Position numbers and translations under genes: made by a program. 64,000 nucleotides of DNA from JAEYXS01 sp943367715 (lineage in GTDB: Bacteria; Verrucomicrobiota; Verrucomicrobiia; Limisphaerales; JAEYXS01): positions 1 to 64,000 of the forward strand of contig CALRJY020000020.1 of NCBI GenBank assembly GCA_943367715.1, given 5' to 3'. The notes under the pieces were generated by a model. It ran no database searches. It had not been told where the DNA came from and saw nothing but the letters and a program-made list of their open reading frames with translations. Below, piece by piece: positions 42,509 to 50,649 of the stretch. The first letter of the stretch is position 1. The number at the start of each line of letters is the position of its first letter.

Positions 42509-42550
42509 AATTTGCTTTATCTCAAGCTGCTCATCATTTCCCTCGGGACG

Positions 42551-44254
42551 CTATTTCTTGGCCGCAGATCTGGCCGTGTTCTCCAGCATCAAGATTGAAG
42601 GCCCGCGTTCTTCCCAGGTATCACCCAGCAACTTGGGCAAGTCGCCGAAAGACCGGTTGAAAGCGCCGAGCACGATGTCAGCATCACCGTCGCCATCCCA
42701 GTCTCCGGCGTCCATAGTGATCCAGCGGCCGGAAATGCTTTCGGAGAAAGTGGAGGGCGCGAACTTCAGCCCGCCGAGATTCTCCAGGTAAGTGAAGCTT
42801 TCCTTGAAGCTGCCGAGGTAGTTGGGAAAGAAAGAGATCGCGGCGATGTCCTGGTCACCATCCAGATCGAAATCTCTCGCCAACGCCCGATAGGCACCGT
42901 GCAAGGGGTAGAACCAAGCCTCATGGAACTTGCCGCCACCGTCGTTTAGATAGAGTCGGATGCCGTGGTAAGGTTTGGTGCAAATGGCGAACATCCCCGT
43001 ATCGCCATTGTCACCATTGGTCACCAAAAGGTCCGGTTTGCCATCCTTGTTAAAATCCACCATCTCCAGATGGGACATGCCCCACGCTGGATGTTTTTCA
43101 ACAATCGTTTTTTCTTCAAATTGGCCCTGGCCGAGATTTCTCAAAAGAAACAGGCCCTCGCGCGCTTGCGCCATCAGCACCACAATGTCCAATCGTCCGT
43201 CGCCATCAAAGTCATGCACCTTGGCCCCCACGGCGCCTGGACGATCCATAAGCAGATGCTCCTGATAAGTGCCGTCGGCTTTTTGCTCATACCAGGCAAA
43301 ACTGCCGAGGATGTTCCCATAGGTCGCCACCACGAGATCTTCCCGGCCATCCTGGTTTAGATCGGCCACGACTGATTCCACCGGGCGTCTCAATTTGGTG
43401 AGCAAAACTTTGGTGACCTCGGAACTGTCCTTGGCACCGCTGTTCGGGCCTTTGAGCCGCACTAGCTGGCCCTCGGCCAGATCAGAAGGGTAAACACTGC
43501 CGATCATCGTGCCGTAGTAACCATCCGGGCGCTCCAGCAGATGGACGATGGGATTGGGCATATCCAAAGAGGCGGCCAAGGTCCCATCGGGTTTGAGGAC
43601 GGCCAGTTTCTTGGTCTCGCTATCCGCGATGAGGAGCAAGTGCGCCTGTTCATCGATCTTCACCAGGGTAGTGACGGGCTTACCGTTCCGATAAGTCGTG
43701 TCCCGGATGCGAAACTGTTTCAGGCCGAGGCTGATTTGAGGCTTCGCTGGTTGGGGCAGGGGCGTCAACGGTGCGGTGGCCAAATAGTAGGTGTGGATGA
43801 TCTTATAATCGGCAAAATCGATCATCGGCTCTTTGGGGACCTTGCCGGATGCCAGCACTTGATCGCCTCCGGGTTCATTGGTCCAACCGACCCTGCCGTA
43901 TCCCAGCCAATCATCCATCCGGGGAAGAATCTCACTCGCCCAGGTAAAGCGGTCGGCGATGTCCGGCTCAGGAAAAATGTGGCAAGAGCCGCATACTTGT
44001 TGGGCCAATTCGCGCCCCACCTTGAGGTCACCAGCTTTTTCAAAAGGTGAACCCTGTTTGCTGGGGCCCGTTGGTAGCATCCCCTTCATTTCCGACTCAG
44101 GAGCAGATTCGGAGGGTTGCCGAAAGATCAGGACGTAAACCACCAAAAGAGCGACGACTACTCCCATGATGATGGGAGCAAGCGGTTTGTTGCCAGGGGG
44201 TTCGGATGTCGCCCCTGCTTCAACAGGCTCTTCGGTGCCACCGGGAATACGCAT
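42551..44254 (-). CDS. Membrane-anchored heme-c and FG-GAP (VCBS) repeat protein
   Basis: 567 residues. A membrane helix (IIMGVVVALLVVYVLIF, about 28-44) is followed by a heme-c motif VCGSCH near residue 87 with context like a cytochrome. The rest has at least five calcium-type repeats, D-x-D/N-x-D-G-x-x-D: LNQDGREDL, FDGDGRLDI, FNKDGKPDL, FDLDGDQDI and WDGDGDADI, forming a beta-propeller. Such fusions occur widely in Planctomycetes and Verrucomicrobia. They may bind surface polymers or carry electrons; no exact role is known. Likely anchored facing the periplasm. Confidence 0.85.
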   Translation of the reverse strand: MRIPGGTEEPVEAGATSEPPGNKPLAPIIMGVVVALLVVYVLIFRQPSESAPESEMKGMLPTGPSKQGSPFEKAGDLKVGRELAQQVCGSCHIFPEPDIADRFTWASEILPRMDDWLGYGRVGWTNEPGGDQVLASGKVPKEPMIDFADYKIIHTYYLATAPLTPLPQPAKPQISLGLKQFRIRDTTYRNGKPVTTLVKIDEQAHLLLIADSETKKLAVLKPDGTLAASLDMPNPIVHLLERPDGYYGTMIGSVYPSDLAEGQLVRLKGPNSGAKDSSEVTKVLLTKLRRPVESVVADLNQDGREDLVVATYGNILGSFAWYEQKADGTYQEHLLMDRPGAVGAKVHDFDGDGRLDIVVLMAQAREGLFLLRNLGQGQFEEKTIVEKHPAWGMSHLEMVDFNKDGKPDLLVTNGDNGDTGMFAICTKPYHGIRLYLNDGGGKFHEAWFYPLHGAYRALARDFDLDGDQDIAAISFFPNYLGSFKESFTYLENLGGLKFAPSTFSESISGRWITMDAGDWDGDGDADIVLGAFNRSFGDLPKLLGDTWEERGPSILMLENTARSAAKK

Positions 44255-44461
44255 AATTCAAAGGAGAATCGTAAACCCAAGTGAGGTCAAACAAAAGCGG
44301 GCAATTTGCGTGCAGCTTGCGTGCTGCAAAAAGGATTAGTTCATGCGGTTTGCACCATTTGATCGCCCGCCGGAGCTGGAGACAAGCGATCGTCGGGTTG
44401 ATTCCCTACGCGGTAAATTCTTGGTAGTGAACAGCTAATGGGCCGATAGACGAGCTTTGAG

Positions 44462-44473
44462 GGGGACGTCCCC
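44462..44473. other. Perfect 12-bp palindrome
   Basis: GGGGACGTCCCC lies 36 bp upstream of the heptad-repeat gene start. It may be a regulator binding site near that promoter. No protein can be named. Confidence 0.4.
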
Positions 44474-44508
44474 ATCTGGCGGTATTCGAGCTGCTAACTT
44501 AAGATGGT

Positions 44509-44904
44509 ATGATGAAAAAGATTTTAGCCCTCTCCTTGATTGCTACGGCAGTTAGCGTTATCGCTGCCGAGCGTCCTTTGACGCCAGTGGCGCCTAACAA
44601 TCAGCCTGGCCCCACAAATGCAGTGCCGGGCAGCACAAACCAGATCCCAGGATATACCAACGCAGTTCCCGGACGGACCAATCAAATACCGGGATTCACG
44701 AACCAAGTTCCAGGCCGGACCAACCAGGTGCCCGGCTTTACCAATCAACCTCCGGGTTTTACCAACCGCCCTCCCGGTTTGACGAACAGGCCGCCACAAA
44801 CGGTGCCGCCCGGACCAGCCACCCCCGGTGCTCCGCGTCCGGTGCAGCCCCCGGGAGCTCCCCAACCCGTGCGGCCTGCGCCGGCCCCCGGGACACCGCG
44901 CTGA
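44509..44904 (+). CDS. Secreted low-complexity protein with PG-x-TN-x heptad repeats
   Basis: 131 residues (or 130 from the next Met). A signal peptide (to about AAERP) is followed by about ten tandem 7-residue units of the type x-P-G-x-T-N-Q/R: VPGSTNQ, IPGYTNA, VPGRTNQ, IPGFTNQ and so on, ending in a Pro/Ala tail. The units correspond to 21-bp near-repeats in the DNA (about 44610-44790). No known domain. It may be a flexible cell-wall or adhesive protein. It ends with a clear terminator and is followed by the tRNA gene. Confidence 0.75.
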   Translation: MMKKILALSLIATAVSVIAAERPLTPVAPNNQPGPTNAVPGSTNQIPGYTNAVPGRTNQIPGFTNQVPGRTNQVPGFTNQPPGFTNRPPGLTNRPPQTVPPGPATPGAPRPVQPPGAPQPVRPAPAPGTPR

Positions 44905-44931
44905 TAATCTACCAAGCGCACAATCAAATAA

Positions 44932-44960
44932 GGGCAAGGCGATCGCCTTGCTCTTTTTTT
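44932..44960 (+). terminator. Intrinsic terminator of the heptad-repeat gene
   Basis: GGGCAAGGC and GCCTTGCTC pair (with one G-T) around GATC, followed by a T-run at 44953-44960. It is 28 bp past the stop codon. Confidence 0.9.
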
Positions 44961-44984
44961 GTGGGGATAAGTGAAGATGAAAAG

Positions 44985-45077
44985 TGGCGGAGAGAGGGGG
45001 AGTCGAACCCCCGGTACGCCTTTAGAGCGTACAACGGTTTAGCAAACCGCCGCTTTCGACCACTCAGCCATCTCTCC
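44985..45077 (-). tRNA. tRNA-Ser (anticodon GCU)
   Basis: Read on minus from 45077 to 44985. The acceptor GGAGAGA pairs with TCTCTCC, then discriminator G and an encoded CCA (44985-44987). The anticodon loop is TTGCTAA, anticodon GCT at 45043-45041, with stem GCGGT/ACCGT. A long variable arm (GTACGC/GCGTAC) makes it class II, and the T loop is GGTTCGACTCC. This decodes AGC and AGU. Confidence 0.97.
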
Positions 45078-45277
45078 GCGAAAGCTTTCTCCAGTTTTTT
45101 CCGCCAAGGCGGGGTCAACCGGAGGAGGGTTTTATAGGCATCAACCTCCGCATGGTCAAGCCGCCTGCGGAAAATAATTCAGTAATGATTTTGAGCGTTA
45201 CCGGGAGCATATGCAAACTGCCCCCGATTTTGTAGTAGCTGCGTTTCAACATGGTGCTAATATCAGTGAAGATCACC

Positions 45278-45538
45278 ATGGCCAAGCGAGAACAATGCCC
45301 CTCCTGCGGAGGCTTCAACACCTCCACGGCACCCTGTTCAATGGTCGGTCCGCGGGTGAGCACCACGATACTGTTAGGCCTGTGGTATATGATCGGTCAC
45401 GCGGCGGTGACCAAGGAAGCACGGCTCTGCCATGCTTGCGGCCATGCATATCAAAGCCGCTCGCCGGTATTCAAAGCGCTGGTCTGGTTTGTAGTTTTGG
45501 CTCTGCTGGTGGCTTGGTCGGCAAGCGGTGTTGATTGA
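45278..45538 (+). CDS. Small zinc-ribbon membrane protein
   Basis: 86 residues from the ATG at 45278. A CPSC motif and a CHAC motif are spaced like a zinc ribbon, followed by a hydrophobic helix (FKALVWFVVLALLVAW) at the C-terminus. An alternative start at 45251 adds 9 residues. Probably a small inner-membrane protein of unknown role. It is 18 bp upstream of the next gene, suggesting co-transcription. Confidence 0.6.
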   Translation: MAKREQCPSCGGFNTSTAPCSMVGPRVSTTILLGLWYMIGHAAVTKEARLCHACGHAYQSRSPVFKALVWFVVLALLVAWSASGVD

Positions 45539-45556
45539 CGGGCGTGTTTCCAAGCG

Positions 45557-46033
45557 ATGAGCCTTCACACGGTCACCTTAAGTTTCCTCTCGCTCAAGCC
45601 GCGCGTCACGCGCACCGAAAACCGTCTAGTTTTGGAGTCCACTTTTGGTTATCGGCTGAGCTACTTCTTTGCCTGCGCCCATAAGATCGAGTTCGATGCG
45701 TTGACCCGGAGAGTATCGATTTCCCGCCATTCCTGGTGGGTTAAGGAACACAAAGACCTTTTCTACTTCGATCTGGTTGAAGAGGTCGGTTTCATTGGAA
45801 ACGAGTACGTCACTATCCGTGGCCGTGATCAGTATGAGCAGGTGTGGCTGGCCTTTAAACTCAAGACCCGCAAAGAGCCGGTCAAGCTGGCTTCATTTGA
45901 AGGAGAGGGTTCCCGTGAAACTGGCGTTTGGGGCGTGTTGTTTGGCGACTCCATCATCGATTTCCGGGGCGATCATGTGGAGTCCGCCCAGGAAATGAAA
46001 AGGCTGGTGGAGGAGATACTGGCTAAGACGTGA
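45557..46033 (+). CDS. Protein of unknown function
   Basis: 158 residues, not recognised. No signal peptide is seen. The middle shows alternating hydrophobic strands (RLVLESTFGYRLSYFFA and EYVTIRGRDQYEQVWLAF), suggesting a beta-rich fold such as a PH-like domain. It is 16 bp before the stop of the converging feoB gene. Possible partner of the small membrane protein just upstream. Confidence 0.6.
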   Translation: MSLHTVTLSFLSLKPRVTRTENRLVLESTFGYRLSYFFACAHKIEFDALTRRVSISRHSWWVKEHKDLFYFDLVEEVGFIGNEYVTIRGRDQYEQVWLAFKLKTRKEPVKLASFEGEGSRETGVWGVLFGDSIIDFRGDHVESAQEMKRLVEEILAKT

Positions 46034-46049
46034 AACTGCTCGTTTCCCT

Positions 46050-48293
46050 TTACTGATACCCCAACATCCGCCCGCCTTGATACACGACGAAAGAAGCACC
46101 CCACGCGAGCACGCCCATGTAAACAAGCTGGAAGATCGCCCATTTCCAACCGCCTGTTTCACGATAGACGATGGCCACGGTGCTGACGCATTGCAGCGCA
46201 TACACGTAGAAGACCATCAGCGTGAGGCCGAGCAGGGTAGTGTAGAGCTTGGTGCCATCCTCGCGAGTTTGTGACTGCAGTATGGCCGCGAGCTTTTGGG
46301 TGCCTTCTTCGGAATCATCCTCCTCGATATTATAAACTGTGGACATGGTACCGACGAACACTTCACGGGCAGCGAAGGAGGCGACGAGACCGATGCCGAT
46401 TTTCCAATCCATGCCCAAAGGCTTGATGGCGGGTTCGATAAAATGGCCGATACGTCCGGCAAAGCTGTAGCGGAGCTTTTCGCCGTTTTCAGCATCATTG
46501 ATCTCTTTCAGCTTCGCCGCACGCGCTTCAGCAATCGCTTCTTCAGTTTGAGCTTGGGCAAAGGTCATGGTGGGGACAGCACTGCGCTGTGCCTCGAACT
46601 CTGCCGCCTTCTCTGCGCTGCGCGGATAGGTGGAAAGGAACCACAGCAAAATGGAGATACCAAGAATGACTGTGCCAGCGCGGAGGAGGAACAATTTCGC
46701 CCGTTCCCAGATATGCCGCATGGTGACGCTGAACACGGGCCGTTTGTAGGGTGGCAGCTCCATGATGAGCAGGGGTGGCTCACCTTTGAGCAAGGTGCGC
46801 TTCAGTATCCAAGCCATCACGAACGCGCTCACAGTGCCCAAGAGATACATGCCCAACATGGTGAGGCCGGGTAGGCCCAGAAAACCAAAAATCTTCTTAT
46901 TCGGAATACAGGCAGCAATCAGGAGCGTATAAACAGGCAGACGTGCGGAGCAGCTCATCAAGGGCGCGATAAGAATCGTGGCGAGCCGGTCTTTTGGGTT
47001 CTCGATGGTGCGCGTGGCCATGATGCCGGGAATGGCGCACGCATAAGAGCTGAGCATGGGAATGAAACTCTTGCCGTGCAGGCCTACCTTGCTCATCAGG
47101 CGATCCATGAGGAAAGCCGCGCGCGCCATGTAACCGGAGTCTTCCAGCAAGCCGATGAAGAGAAAGAGCATGCAGATCTGCGGTAGGAATACCACAACCG
47201 CACCGACACCGGCGATCACACCATCGCAGATCAGGCTCTGCATATCACCGGGCGGGATCAGATCTTTCATCTGATCGTTTACCCAGGATACGCCGCTATC
47301 CAGCCATTCCATGGGGTATCCGGCAAAGGTGAAGATGCTCTGGAAGATCAGCGCCATGATGGCGACGAAGATCAGCAGGCCCCAGAACTTGTGGGTGAGA
47401 ACACGGTCAGCCTTGTCGCTGAACGTCTCCTTATACAGCATCGTCTCCGTGGTGACTTCCGTGTGAATGTTGCCCACGGTGGCATAGCGCGCTTCGATCG
47501 GTGTGCCGCGCCAGTCCACCTGCGCGTCGTCCAAGCGTTTCCGTGCCGCCGTGATGCGCTCGCTGATCTGCGGAGGGAGATGCAGACTCTCAGCGGATAC
47601 TTTTTCATCCGTCAGCAAAAGCAGAGATTCGGCGGTGGCCGCTGTGAAGCGGTTCTGGATGCGATTCTCGATCTCGGTGGCGAGCTCGGCGAGTTCCCGC
47701 TCGAGTTCGTTGGGCAACACGCTAAATCGGACGGGACGAGGACGCACGCAACCGCCGCGGACGATTTTGAAGACCGCATCGCGCAGTGCATCGAGGCCTT
47801 CATCCGCACTGGCCACCATGGGTACCACGGGTGTGCCGAGGCGCTGAGAAAGTTTATCGGCATCGACATCGTGACCATTCTCCTTGGCCACATCCACCAT
47901 GTTCAGCGCGATGATGGTGGGGTAACCCAGTTCGATGACCTGCGTGGCGTAGTAGAGATTGCGCTCGAGATTCGACGCATCGATGACAACCACGACTAGA
48001 GAAGGGGCGGGGACATCCGGCAGGCGATGAAAGAGTACGTCGCGGGAAATCTGTTCATCAATCGATTTCGGGCTCAGGCTGTAAGTGCCGGGCAGATCGA
48101 GGATGGTAATGTCCAGATCAGCGGGGGTATGACGCAGCTTGCCTTCTTTGCGTTCGACGGTGACGCCGGCGTAGTTGCCAACTTTGGCGCGCAGGCCAGT
48201 GAGCGCGTTAAAGAGCGTGGTCTTGCCGCAGTTGGGATTACCGGTCAGCGCGAGATAGACTGGCTTGGAGGCGTTGGACGTATTGACTGACAT
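46050..48293 (-). CDS. feoB: Ferrous iron transport protein FeoB
   Basis: 747 residues. The N-terminal G domain has GNPNCGKTT, NYAGVTVERKEG, LDLPGTYSL and NMVD. The C-terminal membrane part has two Gate domains with about ten helices. GTP-dependent Fe(II) import across the inner membrane. It is 23 bp after feoA1 in a feoA-feoA-feoB operon. No FeoC is seen. Confidence 0.97.
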   Translation of the reverse strand: MSVNTSNASKPVYLALTGNPNCGKTTLFNALTGLRAKVGNYAGVTVERKEGKLRHTPADLDITILDLPGTYSLSPKSIDEQISRDVLFHRLPDVPAPSLVVVVIDASNLERNLYYATQVIELGYPTIIALNMVDVAKENGHDVDADKLSQRLGTPVVPMVASADEGLDALRDAVFKIVRGGCVRPRPVRFSVLPNELERELAELATEIENRIQNRFTAATAESLLLLTDEKVSAESLHLPPQISERITAARKRLDDAQVDWRGTPIEARYATVGNIHTEVTTETMLYKETFSDKADRVLTHKFWGLLIFVAIMALIFQSIFTFAGYPMEWLDSGVSWVNDQMKDLIPPGDMQSLICDGVIAGVGAVVVFLPQICMLFLFIGLLEDSGYMARAAFLMDRLMSKVGLHGKSFIPMLSSYACAIPGIMATRTIENPKDRLATILIAPLMSCSARLPVYTLLIAACIPNKKIFGFLGLPGLTMLGMYLLGTVSAFVMAWILKRTLLKGEPPLLIMELPPYKRPVFSVTMRHIWERAKLFLLRAGTVILGISILLWFLSTYPRSAEKAAEFEAQRSAVPTMTFAQAQTEEAIAEARAAKLKEINDAENGEKLRYSFAGRIGHFIEPAIKPLGMDWKIGIGLVASFAAREVFVGTMSTVYNIEEDDSEEGTQKLAAILQSQTREDGTKLYTTLLGLTLMVFYVYALQCVSTVAIVYRETGGWKWAIFQLVYMGVLAWGASFVVYQGGRMLGYQ

Positions 48294-48316
48294 GGCGATC
48301 GGTTAACGTCCGGACG

Positions 48317-48556
48317 TCAGGCAAGACGGACCAGAATCTGTTCCGCTTCGTGTTTTCTTAAAGTGAGGTGATAGCCGCGCACTTTGATCTCGATGGGATC
48401 GCCCATGGGCGCGTAACGAACAATCTCGATCGGCGTGCCCGTGAGCAGGCCCATTTCCATAAGACGACCACGGCTTTCCGGGGCGATCTGAATGGTAGTG
48501 ATGACACCTTTGGCCCCGATGGTGAGGGACGAGAGCGGCTGGGAATCGGCGGGCAT
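48317..48556 (-). CDS. feoA: FeoA-like protein, copy 1
   Basis: 79 residues from the ATG at 48556. The SH3-like FeoA fold is shown by SLTIGAKGVITTIQIAPESRG-type beginnings, LMEMGLLTGTPIEIV and DPIEIKVRGYHLTLRKHEA. It probably binds FeoB and regulates iron uptake. It starts 1 nt after the stop region of the upstream second FeoA, so the two are coupled. Confidence 0.93.
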   Translation of the reverse strand: MPADSQPLSSLTIGAKGVITTIQIAPESRGRLMEMGLLTGTPIEIVRYAPMGDPIEIKVRGYHLTLRKHEAEQILVRLA

Positions 48557-48557
48557 G

Positions 48558-48833
48558 TCAGGCGGCGAAGCGGGAGGTAAGCGGTTCCACCAAAATGCCC
48601 TCGGCCAACTGGCTGCTGATACCGAGACGGGCGTTGCAAACCTGGCAGATGAGGTTCGACTGGTGGCTGAGCAGGGTGACCTTTTGCTCCTCGCAGAAGC
48701 CCATTTCACGGAGCCGGCTCATGACTTCCGGTGAGGCAGTTAGCTGCTTGATACGCACGCAGGTGCCTGCCTTGACCTTATTCAAGGGACAAAGCTTGGG
48801 CGCGGCACACTGGCCGTTCACCGAAAGCGTCAT
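48558..48833 (-). CDS. Second, Cys-rich FeoA-like protein
   Basis: 91 residues from the ATG at 48833; the frame is open further up, but the conserved domain begins about 20 residues after this Met. The core LNKVKAGTCVRIKQLTASP and RLREMGFCEEQKVTLL is FeoA-like. It has at least six Cys, including ICQVC and QCAAPKLC, more than usual. It may sense iron or redox state or bind a metal. First gene of the operon; no convincing Fur site was found before it. Confidence 0.8.
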   Translation of the reverse strand: MTLSVNGQCAAPKLCPLNKVKAGTCVRIKQLTASPEVMSRLREMGFCEEQKVTLLSHQSNLICQVCNARLGISSQLAEGILVEPLTSRFAA

Positions 48834-49303
48834 GGATGACGTATTGCTCACAACAACCTGATACTTCTCCAATTGAGACTTAGTTGCAAGAGGGTTTTGC
48901 GAGTTAATCTCAATTAGAAACGGATGATCCCGCGGCCAACATGTGAAGTCTGCCTTCGTGCAAACGAGTCCGCTGGAGGCTTTGGATACTGAGATTTCCC
49001 CACCGATCATCCTGACGGAAAGCAAAACACCCTGGGGCTAAAGTGGGATATGTTTTGTTTTAGCCATTGGTGTTGAGCATTTTCGGCAACTGCAATTAAT
49101 TCACCTTGGGCAAAAGAAGACATGCTGCTGCAAGCTCGCTTAGCATAAAGTACTGGGTTTTCACCCCATTGCGGCAAGTTTCGCAAAAGCGCGAGGACTG
49201 GCACGGGCAGTGCTTAGGTTTTTGAGAATGGTTTAAAATGCCCTCTTTGAGTTGTGCGAAGAAGGCGAAGAAAACCAGGCTTAGTAGTAACCAAAGCAAT
49301 ATT
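48834..49303. other. Gap between the feo operon and the DUF4388 gene
   Basis: No firm gene. It must hold the feo promoter on minus and that of the DUF4388 gene on plus. A minus-strand frame ending at 49096 encodes a hydrophobic helix (IIILLWLLLSLVFFAFF) followed by a Cys-rich part (HCPCQSSRFCETC), but has no ATG or GTG start before the helix and would overlap the plus-strand gene, so I do not call it. Confidence 0.5.
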
Positions 49304-49999
49304 ATGATCAGCAACGCGATGACTGCGCCTCGGGGATTTGAGGGTGTGATGTTGGGGGCAACGTTGCAGGACCTTATCCAGATGGAGTGCCTCACTCTGG
49401 CTACGCGTTCAGTGAGGGTGGAAACCCATGACAAGGTCGGGGTGATTTATTTTGCGGGCGGCCAAGTGGTGCATGCCCAGGTCGGGAGCGTAAATGGTGA
49501 AGAGGCCTTTTACGAGATGTTGCGTTGGAAGAACGGCAATTTCACCATCCAAGATGGTGTCCGGCCCACCGAAGAGACAATCACCCGGCACTGGCAGGGA
49601 CTGCTTTTGGAATCAGCCTCGCGGAACGATGAAACCAACGTGGCCGAACTGCAAATGGGCGGCGAGGTCATCCAATTGGACAAGGCTCAATTTATGCAAA
49701 GAGATCCCGTACTTGAAGTGTTGGCGGACCCGGAGGTCATTTCCGGTGTCCAGTTCAGCGAAGATGGCAGCCTGCTCGAGGCCAAGTCGGACGACGCGGA
49801 AAACATGCAGGCCGCGTTCGCGTATAACATCGAACTGCTGCGCCTGATCGGTCAGAGCCTGGGGGCGGAGAACCTCAAGGAAGTGGACCTGTTCGGACGG
49901 CAGAGCAAAGGCATCTGCGTGATCAATGAAAAATCGGTGGCGTGTTTTGTGACGACGCCGAAGGCCAATTTTGCGCAAATCACCAAGAAACTCGTATAA
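49304..49999 (+). CDS. DUF4388 plus roadblock-like regulatory protein
   Basis: 231 residues from the ATG at 49304 (49319 also possible). Residues about 8-100 match the DUF4388/PatA-N type (GATLQDLIQMECLTLATRSVRV, VIYFAGGQVVHAQ and EEAFYEMLRWKNGNFTIQ). The C-terminal 95 residues look like a roadblock/LC7 unit (SEDGSLLEAKSDDAENM through VACFVTTPKANFAQ). Such proteins regulate small Ras-like GTPases of the MglA type in polarity or motility. It is 11 bp before another roadblock gene. Confidence 0.8.
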   Translation: MISNAMTAPRGFEGVMLGATLQDLIQMECLTLATRSVRVETHDKVGVIYFAGGQVVHAQVGSVNGEEAFYEMLRWKNGNFTIQDGVRPTEETITRHWQGLLLESASRNDETNVAELQMGGEVIQLDKAQFMQRDPVLEVLADPEVISGVQFSEDGSLLEAKSDDAENMQAAFAYNIELLRLIGQSLGAENLKEVDLFGRQSKGICVINEKSVACFVTTPKANFAQITKKLV

Positions 50000-50010
50000 C
50001 TTAAATCGCC

Positions 50011-50508
50011 ATGGAAAAAGTACTCGCCGCCCTCAAGGACATACACGGTGTGGAAGGCAGTTTCGTGATGAATACGAACGGGGAACTGGTCTGCCGCCAG
50101 ATGCCCTCCATCTTCGCCGATGAGATTTTCGCCGAGCTGGGCCGTCGCCTGCTGGGCATCTACAGCACCTTCGATCTCCAGGTCAGCCAGTTTGATGATC
50201 TTTTGCTCAAGTTCGACGGTTACTGGCTTTATATCCGCCGCGCTTCCCATGGTTTTCTTAGCATCCTGACGTCGGAAACCGTGAATTATCCGGCGCTTAA
50301 GATGGCCAGCAACTTGGCCCTGTCCCAGTTGACGAGCCAGATCCAATCCGCCAAACCGATTTCAACTGCTCCGGCGGCCCAAGTTGTGGCGGCAGCACCT
50401 TCACCCGCGCCGGCTCCGGTCGCATTGCCTGCTCCCGTCAAGATGGAGGCACCCAAGCCGGTGACACCCATCCATCGCCGCTTCTTCCGCGGCCAACCAG
50501 TGGACTAA
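50011..50508 (+). CDS. Roadblock/LC7-domain protein
   Basis: 165 residues. The first 110 form the roadblock fold (EKVLAALKDIHGVEGSFVMNT, LVCRQMPSIFADE and YIRRASHGFLSILT). The rest is a Pro/Ala tail that ends in basic HRRFFRG. A homologous MglB acts as GTPase activator for MglA; no MglA-like GTPase lies in this window. It follows the DUF4388 gene by 11 bp and precedes amt by 141 bp. Confidence 0.8.
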   Translation: MEKVLAALKDIHGVEGSFVMNTNGELVCRQMPSIFADEIFAELGRRLLGIYSTFDLQVSQFDDLLLKFDGYWLYIRRASHGFLSILTSETVNYPALKMASNLALSQLTSQIQSAKPISTAPAAQVVAAAPSPAPAPVALPAPVKMEAPKPVTPIHRRFFRGQPVD

Positions 50509-50548
50509 CCATCCAGGTCGGTAAATCGTGAGCTTTTAGCAAACCTTT

Positions 50549-50574
50549 AAAAAAAGGCACGCCTGAGGTGTGCC
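50549..50574 (-). terminator. Minus-strand terminator-like hairpin upstream of amt
   Basis: GGCACGCC (50556-50563) and GGTGTGCC (50567-50574) form an 8-bp stem with a TGA loop. Read on minus, it is followed by seven T (complement of A at 50549-50555), a proper intrinsic terminator. Read on plus there is no T-run. No minus-strand gene reads into it; the next gene to the right is amt on plus. Confidence 0.65.
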
Positions 50575-50649
50575 CATATCCTGAGAAAATTTGACCGATG
50601 GCGAGTGCCTGTCGGTCATGCCGGACAAACGAGACATCCATACCTAACT

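Noticed and set aside
44600..44800. Tandem 21-bp units as a possible CRISPR array
   Set aside because: Units are contiguous, imperfect and in frame with a signal-peptide protein; there are no spacers.
48860..48940. Possible Fur box before the feo operon
   Set aside because: The A+T-rich stretch near GAGTTAATCTCAATTAG has only a short GAG/CTC symmetry and does not fit a 19-bp Fur site.
49096..49330. Minus-strand frame with a membrane helix and Cys-rich tail
   Set aside because: There is no ATG or GTG before the helix, and it overlaps the start of the better supported DUF4388 gene. It could still be a small gene starting at TTG.
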